From Ceratotherium simum simum (Eukaryota > Chordata > Mammalia > Perissodactyla > Rhinocerotidae): a DNA stretch of 64,000 nucleotides. The notes beneath the pieces were generated by a model, which saw only the letters and a program-made list of their open reading frames with translations, was not told the origin of the DNA and made no database searches. Below, one piece after another: positions 13,855 through 25,477 of this stretch (positions within the stretch are counted from its first letter, which is position 1; each line of letters begins with the position of its first letter). The stretch is taken from assembly GCF_000283155.1 (NCBI RefSeq), contig NW_004454177.1:9078198-9142197 (forward strand), written 5' to 3'. The position numbers and the translations under genes were made by a program.

Positions 13855-14158
13855 TGCTTTTCAATAGAACTAGCTTTATTATTATTATTTTTTAAACAAA
13901 AGAAATGGTCTAAAATCAAATGCAGGTATGTACCAAGGGATGGACATGGCCTGGTACTTACAAAGAAGCTGTTGTGTCACAAATGAAAACAGCATGTTAG
14001 GAGAAAAGTGATATTTCAGGTGCTGTCTGCTTGAATAATCTGGATATGCGAGTTAACTGAAAGAAGGTGCTCTGCCAAGCAATCAGCATGAACCAAAAAA
14101 AAAAAACCACCAGAAGTTGCTTCCAGAGAACTACGTGGTGGCAGCATGAGAAGTGGTA
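13855..14158 (-). terminator. REXO2: REXO2 3' UTR and poly(A) signal
   Basis: An AATAAA (complement of 13875-13880) lies about 280 bases after the REXO2 stop and is the first such hexamer downstream. A cleavage site near 13855-13862 would give a short 3' UTR. The interval has no recognisable transposon, as expected for a UTR. The exact cleavage site is inferred. Confidence 0.6.
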
Positions 14159-14288
14159 TCAACTCACAGTCTTCTCATTTTCCCCATTTTCTATAATTTT
14201 CCTCTTCTTTTCATCTGTTTTTTTCTTGAAGATGTTATTTCGGTAAAACCGAAGTTCTTTGATGCTTTCACTAATGTCATCAAGCGCC
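14159..14288 (-). CDS. REXO2: REXO2 coding exon 7 (residues 195-237, stop)
   Basis: 130 nt from RALDDISES, with catalytic D199, to the C-terminus NGENEKTVS and TGA. The tail after residue 215 is highly charged ([10 protein letters not shown]). Acceptor ttgtag. Confidence 0.96.
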
Positions 14289-17200
14289 CTACAAGCAAAC
14301 ATACCATACTGAATAGAAACGTTCAAAAACAAAGATGACAATCATTTTACAAAGCATAACTTTTTATAAATAACTTAAGAACAAGTACTACATATACGCC
14401 ACTAACTGACATCATCAAGTGGAACATTTCAGTAAAGCAAATATAAGTGCTTCGTTTTTAATAAAAAAAAATTTTCTAAAATATAATAGATTAAAGTTTC
14501 CCAAACTGTTCTATAAGATGGCGAGCTGTTCCACAGAAAAAAAGAATTCCAGGGTCAAATAAGTTTAGGAAAAACTAAATTAAACATTTCTTTTTTGAAA
14601 TTCTTTGCAAAGCATTTAATGGACCAATGTGTATTGTGAATTTACAACAAGTGGTTATACTATATACACAGTATTTCTAAAACTTAATCAACCACAATCG
14701 TGGAATACTTATTAACAGCTCATGGAACCTAGTTTGGGAAACACTGTGCAATACTTAATGACATCCCTGAACAAAATATATGGACATACTCGAACACAAC
14801 TCATGACTCAGTCATCATCATAAACATCAATTATCAGACAGCACCTAACCATAAGAGAGGATCTACCTCCTCTCTCGTGCTGACTTGTGCTACATAATCA
14901 GTGGCAGCCTGTCTCCATCTAAGTCTTTTCCTCCAACATGCTCTTTCTCATCTGTCGTAGTCTGAGAAATCAGGTAACCAAGATGATTAGAACAGTGTGC
15001 AAGGAAATCAATAAGCTCTGAATGATGGGCCAAGGCCCTCTTCTAGGGAATGAACTGCACAGACTCCAGGGCCGGAGTTTTATGACAGTTATTTCCGTGG
15101 TTAAGGCAACAATTTTGCTTTCTTCCCAGGTCTTGGATATACGGTAGACCTGAAGCTGTCAAAAAGATGGTCTCTGGCTAAATTAAGGTACACAACATCT
15201 TATCCACAATACTGAAATCCAAAAAAGACCTCAGAACCCAAAATACTTTTATAATCCACTATGGGGCAAAACCTGACCCATCTTGAAGTGAGGCTATTTA
15301 CAGTTGTTAGTTATGCCATTTGGTGTGAATATCCACATTTCCCTGCAGAAATATCAATGTGTTGGATTATGGGGTGCTTCCTCAGACCCTGTTAGGGATG
15401 TTACAGAATGATAAACCCTACAGGTGCACTATAGCCTTCCTAAACCAGAAAAATTCTGAAATCCTAAATACATCAAGCCCTAACTGTTTCAGGTAAGGTA
15501 TTCTAGACCTGTATTATTGTGCTGTGGTCCATGGAAGCCCAATAAAAAAACATTAGCATGCCAGACTTTGGGAGCAGGGATTTGGCCTCTTTCTGTTTGC
15601 CTAGAACTGTGCCTGGGACACATAAGAGCTCAGGAAATAGATAAACCACATGCTGCCCTTAGAACCCAGCAGCTAAACCTCCTGTCAAGTTTTATGTTCC
15701 TCCTGAAAGGCTACGAAATAAAAAAGTAAAAGTGGACACTAGATACACAAGTACACAGAATCTTTAAATTCTTGTGTACTTGTGCCTAAGGTTGCAGACA
15801 GAAGAGAAACAATCTGAAAAACTAAAAAGTGTCCAAGTTAGGCTAACTGTATTCTACAACTGTACACAAAGTGTTCTAATTTTAAACGGCTACAAGTCCA
15901 TATCCTTGCCAGGAAGAAAATTAATACTGCTCATTACTAGAAAAATTAGACTGTTAACACATACCTACAAACTAAGTTATCTAAAAATTTTAAAAGTGCA
16001 ATAAAGACATAAGACCCTAGATATCTCAGAATGGAATGCTAGAATCCTGATCAGAATTCCTAATAATCTTAGCAAAAGTTAAGTTATCTTTATGCTGGTT
16101 GACCTTTATTTTTCCCCCAAGAAAAAAGAGTGGAAAAGAGACATTACTTCAAGCAGCCAGGAATGTGGGGGTTGTGTATGTCAGATTGCCAAGTGCTTGG
16201 AAGGACCCAAACTTACCTGTGAGAAGCAGCCTTCTTTGGTGCAAATTCATATTCTTCTGGATACCAGCGTCTATACACAGCAAAAATGGAACTCTCAAAG
16301 GAAACTGTCCAAACACACTGAATATTTACCTCCTTCAAGTAACTTAACATTGAAAAAGGCATTTGGGTTGTGACTATCAAATTGCCTCCTTGCCTGGGCC
16401 TCCATCTTCCAACCTCTCTTCTCTTTCTTCTATATTCTCTTTGGGCAAGCTCATCAATGTATAAGATTCCTAAATCTGTTCACTCCAGCCCAGCCCTCTC
16501 CTGAGTTTATCATGGATATCCAAACACCTGCTGGACATCTCCACCTAAAAATCCATCAGACACTTCTAATTCAACAATACATGAAACCAAAGTCATCATC
16601 CTCAACACCTCCCTGCCCCCATCTACCAAATCTACTCTTCCTCTCATTTTCCCCTTTATCCTGGAACAGTTCCATCATCCACTACCTGCCCAAACTAGAA
16701 ACACTGGAGTCACTTCACACCTCCTCCTTTTCCTCACTCCCGGATTCAAGCATTCAATGCCACGCCAAATAGTTTATCTCCATGCCCTTCTCTGCCATTT
16801 CCCTAGCTCATTCTTCTCTCTCCAAGATGATGCACAAGTCTCCTTTCTTATCTCTCTAACTCTTTTCTTGCCACCTTCTAATCATAAGGATCTAATCATA
16901 CCACGGACCAATATGTGGCACAGAGTGGGTGCTCAATAAATTTTCTGGATTAATGAAATTTATATGGAAGATTTTCAACATTGTTTCCCCCAATTCTCAC
17001 CAGTCTCAAATAAATTAAGGTCCTATCCAAGCGAGAATGGGATGAGGAAATCACACACCCACTTGGTACCCTCAGTTCTACAGTTCTATTCAATTACTTT
17101 CCAAAAATTCTCAATTAAAACATGCTAAATGAGGCAATTTAATGGATCCTAAATATAGCCCTTACCTGCACAGTTCTTTAACAGTGCTCACATCAATTAT

Positions 17201-20200
17201 TCTATAATGAAGATGTTTCATGAACTGGGGCATGTATTTGTCAAGAAACTTCTTATCTGCATGAACTGAATTTCCTAGAAAGACACGAAGCATACCTCAT
17301 CTGTGTATTTCTAGTAGTATATAACAGGATATAAAAATTCATAAACTGTATTTGAAATGGAGATGATTTTTTTTTAATTCAAATAATTCCTAAAAACATC
17401 TCAAAATTTCTAAATCAAGTTTGAGTGCATCTGATTAGGTTACCAGTGCAGATTTCTGAGTATTTAGTCAGTCTAGTTCATAATAAATCTGTGAAAGCCC
17501 TCTCTAGGGACAAAAGGATAAATCTATCATCCCACATACTTAAAATAATCCACAAATCCGTGTGTTACTTTTTTAGATCATACCAGATACGCAAATTTTC
17601 TCCCAGGGTCATAAAATCCACAACACTAACACTAAAAATTTAAGTGAATCACATAAATAAATAAACCTTTATTTACATTCCAATTTTAACAAATCATATC
17701 CATATTCAGGTTTTCATACAGTAATTTACATTAAAAACACTAAATTTTAAATGAGAACTTTAAAATAGACACCTGCCACATTGGCTAGGGAAAAAATTTA
17801 TACAACATATGCTCTAGTACTTAATGTCAAAATTTTTTTTATGAATGTTTAAGGAGAGTGTTAGTTACTACATCAATTTACATAACACAAATAAAAATAC
17901 ACCTCCATAGAACATCAGTTTCCCTTTGACAATGGTAGTCCTTTCAAAATCCTAGTAGAACTGGCCTGGTTTCTTTAAAAAGTCAATGTCACAAGGCAAA
18001 AAAAGATAGGTGGGCATTTTAGATTAAGAAACTAAAGAGACATAATGGGGCCGGCCCCGTGGTGTAGTGGTTAAGTGCGTGCGCTCTGCTGCTGGCAGCC
18101 TGGGTTCGGATCCTGGGTGCACACCAATGCACCGCTTGTCAGGCCATGCTATGACGGCATCTCTTATAACGTGGAGGAAGACAGGCACAGATGTTAGCCC
18201 AGGGCCAGTCTTCCTCAGCAAAAAGAGGAGGATTGGCATGGATGTTAGCTTAGGGCTGAATCTTTCTCACAAAAAAATAAATAAATAAATAAAGAGACAT
18301 AATAACCAAATGAAATCCAGGAGCCTTGATTGAATCCTGGTTCAAAAACAATTAAGACATTTTGGATGTAGACTAGGTATCAGATGATGTTACTGAATTC
18401 TTCAAATTATCTTAAATTTGACAATGATATTGTGGTTACATAAGAAAATATCCTTATTCTTAGGAAATGCTTAATGAAGTATTTAGGAATGAAGTGTCAC
18501 AATGCCTACAATTTACTTTCAAATATCCAACCAAAAATAGACTGGTAAAACAAACATGGCACAAAGTTAACAATTACTAAGTCCAACTTTTCTGTACATG
18601 TGAAAATTTTCCATAATGAGAATATAGGAAAAACTTTTATTGAGTTACTCTGTGTATCCCAGATCTCATGTTGGGTTTCAGGGCATTTTCCCAATATTCA
18701 TGTATAAATTATACAAGGAAACTTGAACACAAAAGTAAGATGTATAATCCAAATCAGGGTAAGTGGAAGGCATGATGGTCTTGGCTGGTCTTTCTGGAAC
18801 TGCAGTCTCTTGAACCACTACAACGGAAGACTATCTATAAGGTATACATAGGATTGGATTTTACCTGCAAGTGGACAGAGCCCCGGAGGAGTCTGCTGTC
18901 GTACAAAGGACAGAAATTCATACTCTGCCTGCTGCAATGTCATTGTACTCTCCTTCACTGCTTTGGTTAGACCAGACTGCAAGAGAGAATCCCCAGCCCC
19001 CACCAGAAACACATGAAGTCAGTTTTCAAAGGAATCCAGAAATGAAACTTCACTTCTAAAATGGGCAAATATAACCACAGATGGACCATTTATAGAGCTC
19101 AAGTTCAAATTGAAACTGCCATGTTGGCACCGATTTTTTCTTAAAGAATCCAAGTCAAATAAGCTATGTTCCTGATTGTTAATAGCATTTCCACACAGTC
19201 AAACGAGATGGTGCTCAAAGTCCAAGGACATAAGCTCTGGGAAGAAACAGCTACTAACAGGACAGCAGCATTCCCCCTTCTCTGAAAGTTGATGTCTAAC
19301 CTTATCCAAAAGACTGCCTTGAGCAATACTTGACAATCCACAATGCGTTAGCGACAGACTGAATGTAGGAGAGGAAAACAGGACATTCAGGAGAAGATGA
19401 TCTCGAGAGGTCCCAAAGATGAAAAGGAAACAAGCAGTTTCCCAGGCTTGCCAAGCAATCTTCCTCTAACCCTTTTTAAAATACCATCCAATAATGGTAT
19501 AGGATTCAGATGTGGGAGCAACAAGCTTGTTACTGAGCCCCAAAGCAGCAATCCTGTTATCTGGTAATGTTACCTTCCCGTGATGCTCCTTACACCAATC
19601 TGACATGCTGTCCAGTAACTCATCTGGCTGCTTTATAATCAGGTTAGGACCCTGTGGATGGGAAAAGCCATTAGTCGTCCAGAATCAACAGGGATAACCT
19701 TCGTTTCTGAAGTCAAGGTTAAGCTGCTTTAAGGATTACATATATACTCCGGAGAGAAATTAAGAGATGAGGGCTCTTTGTTAACTCTAAGTCCTCCTCA
19801 TTCATTCCAGCACTGTTCATGATGGCAAAAAAGAATGAACGAACACATACCTGAAAAGTGAAATACCTATTAATAGAGGACATAGATATGAATCAAGAGT
19901 CAGCAAAGTATAACCCCAGCCTGTGGCTTTTTTTTATTGCCAGCAACCTAAGGATGATTTTTACACTTACAAAGCGTTGTAAAACAAACAGACATATGAC
20001 AAAGAAGTACGTGACACTCTAAGCCTGAAATATTTAATATCTGGGCTTTTTTAGAAAAAGCTTGCCAACCCCTGGGTATGAGTTCATTTTGAAAAGCATC
20101 TATATTGCCAAGTGAAAAATGCAAATTGTGGAACAGTACATACAGGCATACAATTTCATTTACACTGGTTTAAAAAAAAATACACATTTATATACACATA

Positions 20201-23200
20201 CAAAATACCAAAAAACTACATAAACTTTGGGGAGTAGGATGGAGCAGGAAGAGGACAGGGTAAATAACTACTAGCTTACTATACATATATTTTGGACAAA
20301 GTTATACTGTTTAATTTTAACAATATTTTAATATTAAAAAATTAAAAAGGTAATTGGTGACATCTGAAAAAAAATGACAAGTGGGCCCCGAATTCTCAGC
20401 TCCATTTAATAGAATATTCAACTCTGAGTCTCTTGGACTGAGTCCCAGCAGTAACAGTAGCCCACTAGTGGCATTAAAGCAAGTCACCTTGGGCTTCGTT
20501 TCTCCTTCTGTATGATGGACATAATAAACTGCCCCCTTTCCCTCACAGGGATGTTAACAGAATAAAAGAAATTACAGATATAAAAGCTCTTTGAGCTCTC
20601 TGGAAGGAAATTACTCTATAAATCCAAGGTTTTACTACTACTAAGGTGGTAAAAATAGTTTGCAATCACTGAGAGGAACGGCTAGAATTTGACTAAAATA
20701 TGCCTGACATCCTACAACTAACAAGGAATTTTAGCAAAACAAGAAAACTGGCAAAGGCAATCTCCATGAGGAAGCAAAAAATTTGTTCTGATAACATATT
20801 TTTTAAAAAACCAAAAACTTCATATTGTAAAAAACAATTCTAACAAACTACGATGGAAAAAGCAAACTACTATCAATATAAGGCTATATAACTGATTCTA
20901 GATTCCAGTTTTTCACAGAAAGCTGGCACACCAAGCTACAGAAAAATTTTCGGAGCAGCATGTTTGCTCTTCTACCGGCATAAAACATTTTCCTCAGACT
21001 CGTATACAAGAATAGAACATATTTTCCACAGAACTGACGCTTAAGCGCCAACAGTCACTAACCATTTTTTTTTAACATCCTTATCCTCATCTGACTAAGT
21101 CTATTTACAAAAGCCTCACTCTGCGTGAAAACAGACCCAAATTTCCTCCAGGGTCTGTATCAACTAACTGGTCCATTAAACTGTCAGCATTTCACATTAT
21201 ATCAACAGTCTAAGGGAAAAACTCTTCTTCAGCCAAAGGTAAGTACCGGTGCTAAAATAAAGGCACTTCTCTTCACTATTTATCTCCAGTAAATTCTAAG
21301 TGACAGGAAAGAGCAAATGAAATTAAAACTCAGGACTTTATTTATATAAAGTTTAAAAAAACAAAAAAGAGTTAGTTGTTACGATGAGAAATACAAAGTC
21401 TCATGATTCTCCTCCAGCTGATGTGTCAGGAGGGACTCCAAAATGAATGCCTCGTACTCCGAGAAGGTAGCAATTCATCTATAAATGCCTTCTCTCCTCT
21501 CTTAATTACCCAGGAAAATAAGTGGAAGTCTTAACTGTAGATTTATGAAATTTATACACTGCCAGTAACACATCAGTCCTCCCCTCTGGGAACTTATTTT
21601 AACAAGACTGTCTTTCCCACAAACATCCCTACGGTGTTCCTATCCTAGAGTTTCTCACTGCCTCTGAATACAGCTGACAATACGAAACAGAGTTATTCAA
21701 GGCCAGGGACTTCACCCTCTACCAATCAGATGCTGCCACACACTTACTAAAGGCTCCATGAGTGGCCGAAGGCAGCAGGTGTGTTTTATTTGTTTTGCTT
21801 AATGTTTCAGTTAAAAGCAGCACGCTAAAATCTTAATCATGGCCCATATGTCAACAGGAGAATATTTTATGATTCTGCATCAACAGAAATTCTAAAATCT
21901 TAATATAGATCTAGAAGAATCACATGTCCTACTTGAAAAGGCAGAAACTGGATATACGGAGTCAAGTTAAAGTTAGGGTTATGATATAAAGACATCAACT
22001 TTGGCATGAGTCACCAAACCTCATGGGATAATAGTTGGTTGTCTTATTTGTTAGGAGCACTTTACTCACACTGCCTGAGTTAAACTCCTGTCTCCCCCAA
22101 TAACTAGCCAGGCGGCCTTGGGCAAGTTACCCAACATCTCTGTGCCAAAATGTCCTCCTATATAAAACTAGTATAACAGTACGTACCTTATAGTTGCTGT
22201 GAAGATTAAGCGTGAATACATGGAAAGCACTTAGAACTGGGCCTGGCACACAGTAAACTCTCAGTAAATGACAGCATTTCTGTAATGTTTGGCATGGCTT
22301 TTTAAAAATAACTAGGCTGTGAGATGGATTACTTTGGTTCTAGTACCAACCCTACTACGACCTAGCACATTACTTTGGACCTTAATCTACATGAACCTCA
22401 GTTTTCTCATTTTTTAAATAAAGAGAAAAAACAATCTTTAGATTTCCAATACACTCTAAACAGTATGGCTGTATTACATAGCATCACCTACTTTAGCCAA
22501 AATGTTGAGATCAGAGTCAGTTATCAAACAGGCCATCTCAATAATCTGGTCCTTCTCAATGTCCAATCCTGTCATCTGCAATAAAAAACATATAACACAC
22601 ACAAAACCATCTTTCTGGCCTATTTTACCCAAGTTTATTTAACAGGAATTCCCTCAAGCATATTCAATTTATATTCCACAGCCAGGACAGAAGAGACAAT
22701 AATGCTCATTGGCCAAGCCCTCAAGACACTAAACATGAGTCATTTTTTCAACAAACATTTACCAAGGGCCTGCTATAGTCAGGCACCACCGGTTCTACTC
22801 TAGGACAGATGCAAAGTAAGCAAAATTGAGTGCTGACACCATTCAATTTTGGAAGAGTAAGATAACTAATATCACTACATTTCTGCAAAGTTCACGAAGT
22901 TTTCATACTAATTATACCACTTGATCTTCATCACAATCTAATGTAGAAAGTACTGTTATTATCCCCATCTCATACATAACAAAACTGAGGCTCAAGGGAG
23001 GGGGGAGTCCTTGGCATGAGTATGGAAAACCTAAAGGGATCAGAACTGGGTTCTAGTCCCAACTCAGACCCTCGCTAACAGGATGACCTTGAATGAGCTG
23101 AATCCTCGATCTGGGCCTCAGTTTTCTCGCTCATGGAATGAGGGGTAAGGCTGAGTCATCTCCGGAGTCCGGTCTACCTCTAACGACTAGGGTCCTGTAA

Positions 23201-23704
23201 AGGCTGGGGAAGTGGGGTCTAGCACGGCCGCTGTCCCCACCCTCACCCCTGTAACACTAAGCCCTGAGCGACCAGAGCGTTAGAGGGGTCCACATCTGGG
23301 CGGAGTTGGGGGTCAGGGAGTGGGCAGCCGTATGGATGACTCCTCTCTTTTGAAAAGAAACCCCACAGTCCAGCACAGTCCCCAATACCCGCAGGACTCC
23401 TGCCCCCAACTTGCCCCGGGCCGCCCACAGCCGGGCGGCGTTCACCTGCCACAGCTGAGACCCAGACACCCGCCGCTCCCCGCAAACAGGCTCAGCTACT
23501 CGGTCCCACGCGCGAAACCTCACTCGTCTCCCCTCACCCCCCACCGACCTCACTCACCTCCAGGTCCACCCAGACCATCCGCTGAGCCATGCTCTCCCCT
23601 GCCGCCATGCCTGCGCCACCTTCGCAGACACCCCGCGCCCAGAACTGCCCACGACTCCCGCCCACACCTCGCAACAGCCTAGAGCCCAGGGAGCCCCCTA
23701 GCAT
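14159..23704 (-). CDS. REXO2: REXO2 coding region, 7 exons: mitochondrial/cytosolic oligoribonuclease
   Basis: REXO2 is a 3'-5' exonuclease of the DEDDh (Orn) family that degrades very short oligonucleotides, chiefly in mitochondria. Joining exons 23558-23704, 22492-22575, 19574-19651, 18865-18976, 17166-17274, 16217-16270 and 14159-14288 gives 237 codons plus TGA, the human length. All introns are GT/AG and phases join correctly. The DEDDh residues are present: D47 and E49 in WVDLE, D147 in the HADKKF motif, H194, and D199 in RALDDI. Residues 1-32 form an Arg-rich, acid-poor N-terminus consistent with a mitochondrial presequence; M33 (codon 23606-23608) is a second start that would drop it, matching the known short human isoform. 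The start was chosen by match to the human N-terminus ([13 protein letters not shown]). The odd point is Lys at residue 77 where human and E. coli Orn have Glu. Intron 4 carries an ERE, intron 5 an L2. Confidence 0.97.
15170..15510 (+). mobile_element. Tigger7-like fragment in REXO2 intron 6
   Basis: ATACTGAAATCCAAAAAAGA at one end and TTCTGAAATCCTAAATACAT at the other are characteristic of Tigger-type repeats. The middle is strongly diverged. Confidence 0.4.
15746..15784. repeat. Short hairpin in REXO2 intron 6
   Basis: CACAAGTACACAGAAT and ATTCTTGTGTACTTGTG pair over 16 bases with one bulge and a 6-base loop. It could form a stem in the intron of the pre-mRNA. Confidence 0.7.
16217..16270 (-). 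CDS. REXO2: REXO2 coding exon 6 (residues 177-194 plus two bases)
   Basis: A 54-nt mini-exon, [18 protein letters not shown], ending in the catalytic His194. Acceptor tgtatag, donor gtaagt. Confidence 0.95.
16390..16960 (+). mobile_element. L2 fragment in REXO2 intron 5
   Basis: Pyrimidine-rich L2 3' text ending GGGTGCTCAATAAATTTTC. Includes the typical CATCCACTACCTGCCC and TGCCATTTCCCTAGC. ORFs of 60-90 codons here are chance. Confidence 0.7.
17166..17274 (-). CDS. REXO2: REXO2 coding exon 5 (residues 141-176 plus two bases)
   Basis: 109 nt, [10 protein letters not shown] to VSTVKELC, acceptor ttctag, donor gtaagg. Contains the third catalytic acid D147. Residue 146 is Ala where human has Glu. 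Confidence 0.95.
18047..18289 (+). mobile_element. ERE SINE 4, in REXO2 intron 4
   Basis: Head GGGGCCGGCCCCGTGG, two tail units, then an AAAT-type tail. Perfect 14-bp target duplication TAAAGAGACATAAT (18033-18046, 18290-18303). Antisense to REXO2. Confidence 0.95.
18865..18976 (-). CDS. REXO2: REXO2 coding exon 4 (residues 104-140 plus one base)
   Basis: 112 nt, [11 protein letters not shown] to GLCPLA, ending in phase 1. Acceptor ttgcag, donor gtaaaa. One conservative change, I to M in the KESTITL segment, relative to human. Confidence 0.95.
19574..19651 (-). CDS. REXO2: REXO2 coding exon 3 (residues 78-103)
   Basis: 78 nt in phase, [13 protein letters not shown] to KEHHGK, acceptor ccacag, donor gtaaca. 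Sequence is as in human at the protein level as far as I can recall it. Confidence 0.95.
19905..20080 (+). mobile_element. Non-autonomous hAT fossil in REXO2 intron 2
   Basis: Ends in TAGAAAAAGCTTGCCAACCC, starts with GTCAGCAAAGTATAACCCC. Same family as at 52.5 kb, more decayed in the middle. Confidence 0.55.
20430..20640 (+). mobile_element. MIR-like fragment in REXO2 intron 2
   Basis: CAAGTCACCTTGGGCTTCG, CTCACAGGGATGTTAACAG and AAAGCTCTTTGAGC suggest a diverged MIR. Confidence 0.5.
22060..22290 (+). mobile_element. MIR in REXO2 intron 2
   Basis: GGGCAAGTTACCCAACATCT, AGCACTTAGAACTGGGCCTG and TAAACTCTCAGTAAATGACA; near full-length MIR. Antisense to REXO2. Confidence 0.8.
22492..22575 (-). 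CDS. REXO2: REXO2 coding exon 2 (residues 50-77)
   Basis: 84 nt, in phase, from [10 protein letters not shown] to NILAK. Acceptor tgcag, donor gtaggt. The last codon is AAA (Lys), not the GAA (Glu) of the human gene. Ending the exon four bases later at the other GT would shift the frame into exon 3, so the chosen junction is the only one that keeps the protein. Confidence 0.95.
22740..22860 (-). mobile_element. L2 3' end in REXO2 intron 1
   Basis: TTTTTCAACAAACATTTACC and AGTCAGGCACCACCGGTTC; complement of the L2 end. Confidence 0.6.
22920..23160. mobile_element. Two MIR pieces in opposite orientation, REXO2 intron 1
   Basis: 22925-23000 reads as reverse MIR (TTATTATCCCCATCTCATAC, AAACTGAGGCTCAAGGGAG). 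23040-23160 reads as forward MIR (GATGACCTTGAATGAG, GGGCCTCAGTTTTCTCGC). Confidence 0.6.
23558..23704 (-). CDS. REXO2: REXO2 coding exon 1 (residues 1-49)
   Basis: Starts at ATG (complement of 23702-23704) and ends after the codons for VDLE, followed by donor gtgag. It holds the presequence, the internal starts M33 and M39, and the first two catalytic acids D47 and E49. It lies in a CpG-rich stretch. An ORF reads through it on the plus strand but is only a composition shadow. Confidence 0.96.
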
Positions 23705-23930
23705 CACCCGGCACGAGCCGCCACGGCCCCAGCCTCTCCGCCGGCGCTGGCGCAGGCGCGATGGTCGCTAAACGTCGCAAACCCGCGGGGAGGCTCAGGA
23801 GCAAAAACCACAGGTCCCAGTATCCACTGCGCCGACTTGCCCTGAACGGCTGGCTTAGCTGCCGAATGGGATGATGGGACGTGGAGTCTCGCCTGCTGTT
23901 GCGACCGATTTCCCCACCCCCGCCACGTGT
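23705..23930 (-). promoter_or_regulatory. REXO2: REXO2 CpG-island promoter
   Basis: GC- and CpG-rich sequence directly upstream of the REXO2 start, with no TATA box in the expected place. It carries an NRF1-like GCGCAGGCGC at 23750-23759. On the minus strand at 23868-23887 an ACTCCACGTCCCATCATCC stretch resembles the ZNF143/SBS motif (ACTACAATTCCCAGVATGC) with mismatches. Both are typical of housekeeping and mitochondrial genes. Motif calls are by eye. Confidence 0.65.
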
Positions 23931-24408
23931 TTTTGGATGTTACTGGACGCGCATGTTTTTCTGAACTAAGTTTATGCTTTTCCAAGAGTTATTTCCTGAG
24001 TTTGGATTAGTCGCAAACCACCTGGTTGAGAAAGAACTTTCTTACTTTGTTTGGTCGAAAAAGTCCTGGTTATCTATTTGTGACTTTTTTCAAATCTTTC
24101 TTCCCTTTTTTGCTTTTTTCCCCCCCTCTTTTTACTTGCTGGCCCCTTCACTCCATACAATGGGTACTTTTCTCATTTGCGTGACACAGCAGGGCGGTGT
24201 TGTTTTTTTAGGCCAGCAGGCCAATTTCACTATCATCAAACCCTTTAGAAATCCTTAAATGAGCCCTTGTCGGAGAGATCACTTACCATGCGTTAGGTGT
24301 TCAATAGAAGTTGCTTTCCTTCATTGGCAAAGGGCTATTCTTTAATTCCTTATTCCTTAAGTATGGACTTGGTCTGGGTTTCAGTTCAGCTGTTGGATGT
24401 CAGTGGTA

Positions 24409-24751
24409 CAGTAGTCCTCCAACCCAAATATATTTTTTCCTATGCATACATACCTATGATAAAGCTTAATTTATAAATTAGGTATAAGAGATTAACAATA
24501 ATAAAATAGAACAATTATAACAAAATACTGTAATAAAAGTTATGTGACTGTGGTCTCTCAAAATATTTTATTGTACTGTACTCACCCTTCTTGTGATGAT
24601 GTGAGATGATACAATGCCTACGTGATGAGATGAAGTGAGGTAAATGACATAGACATTGTGATGTAGCCAATGTAGTGTTATTTTCTGATGCTTGACCATG
24701 GGTAACTGAAACCATGTAGAGCAACATCCCAGATAAGGGAGGGGACTACTG
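24409..24751 (+). mobile_element. MER2-like non-autonomous Tigger element with intact ends
   Basis: 343 bases bounded by inverted ends CAGTAGTCCTCC and GGGGACTACTG, each flanked by TA (24407-24408 and 24752-24753), the expected target duplication. The internal text (CATACATACCTATGATAAAG, CACCCTTCTTGTGATGATG) matches my memory of the MER2 family. Orientation is arbitrary. Confidence 0.75.
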
Positions 24752-24753
24752 TA

Positions 24754-25459
24754 ATGACTTCCTACTCCACCATTACAAGTTCTCAAAATTAAATGTTGTC
24801 CTTGTATAACGAATCCATGCAGCAAATTAAATTAAGATGAACTAAAACTGCTCCGCCTGCTCTTGGTTTTTATCAAAGTATCTTTAATCTCCTCCAGTAA
24901 CAGCCATAGTTTTCATTATTTCAGCAAGTAGATATGGCCATGATGACCTTTCGACCCTGGAGTGGCGGTGACTCGCCGGTGACTCGCTTAAATCTTGGCT
25001 ATTTAGTAGCAAATTTGTGTGCACTGTGCAACTTTGTCACAAATATTGGTCTCTGCCTGGAATTATATCCTCTATGTATTTTTCTGGAAGCCATATTGCC
25101 ACTAATTACCGAGTTTGTGGTGCATTGCGTAGTAAAGTAATTCGTACCTGCTGAGCTGGTTTTGTGAGAGAGAAACTTTGTTGCCTAATCAGAGCTGCAA
25201 GGATTGTGTAGTGTACTGGATTTCACCTTTAACTCCTTTGGTGTACCTAACCCACCACCTGCCAGGGCTCAGAGAAACTGTCTTTGAAGGGTAACCAAAT
25301 CAACCAAATCGTGTACACACATTATATACATATCAAGACTTTTATTGTGCACAATGTGTATATGTTGTAACTGCATTGCCTGATGAGTCACATTGCTTTG
25401 CTATAGCTTTTTATTTATTTATAGCTTACTTTCTAAGAAATAGTCTACAATTCTTCTTT
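24754..25459. other. Intergenic, unique
   Basis: No gene or repeat recognised. A 68-codon ORF at 24934-25140 looks hydrophobic but has no context. Confidence 0.55.
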
Positions 25460-25477
25460 AGTTTTTTCTTAGTTTTA

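Noticed and set aside
15517..16347. Short plus-strand ORFs in REXO2 introns 5 and 6
   Set aside because: They lie in intron sequence or overlap exon 6 on the wrong strand; no domain features.
23320..23682. 120-codon ORF on the plus strand opposite REXO2 exon 1
   Set aside because: Proline/serine/arginine text of a CpG island read antisense to a confirmed exon; no homology seen.
25310..25385. Possible palindrome around a TGTGCACAAT core
   Set aside because: Arms pair poorly over their length; AT/TG-rich composition explains the similarity.
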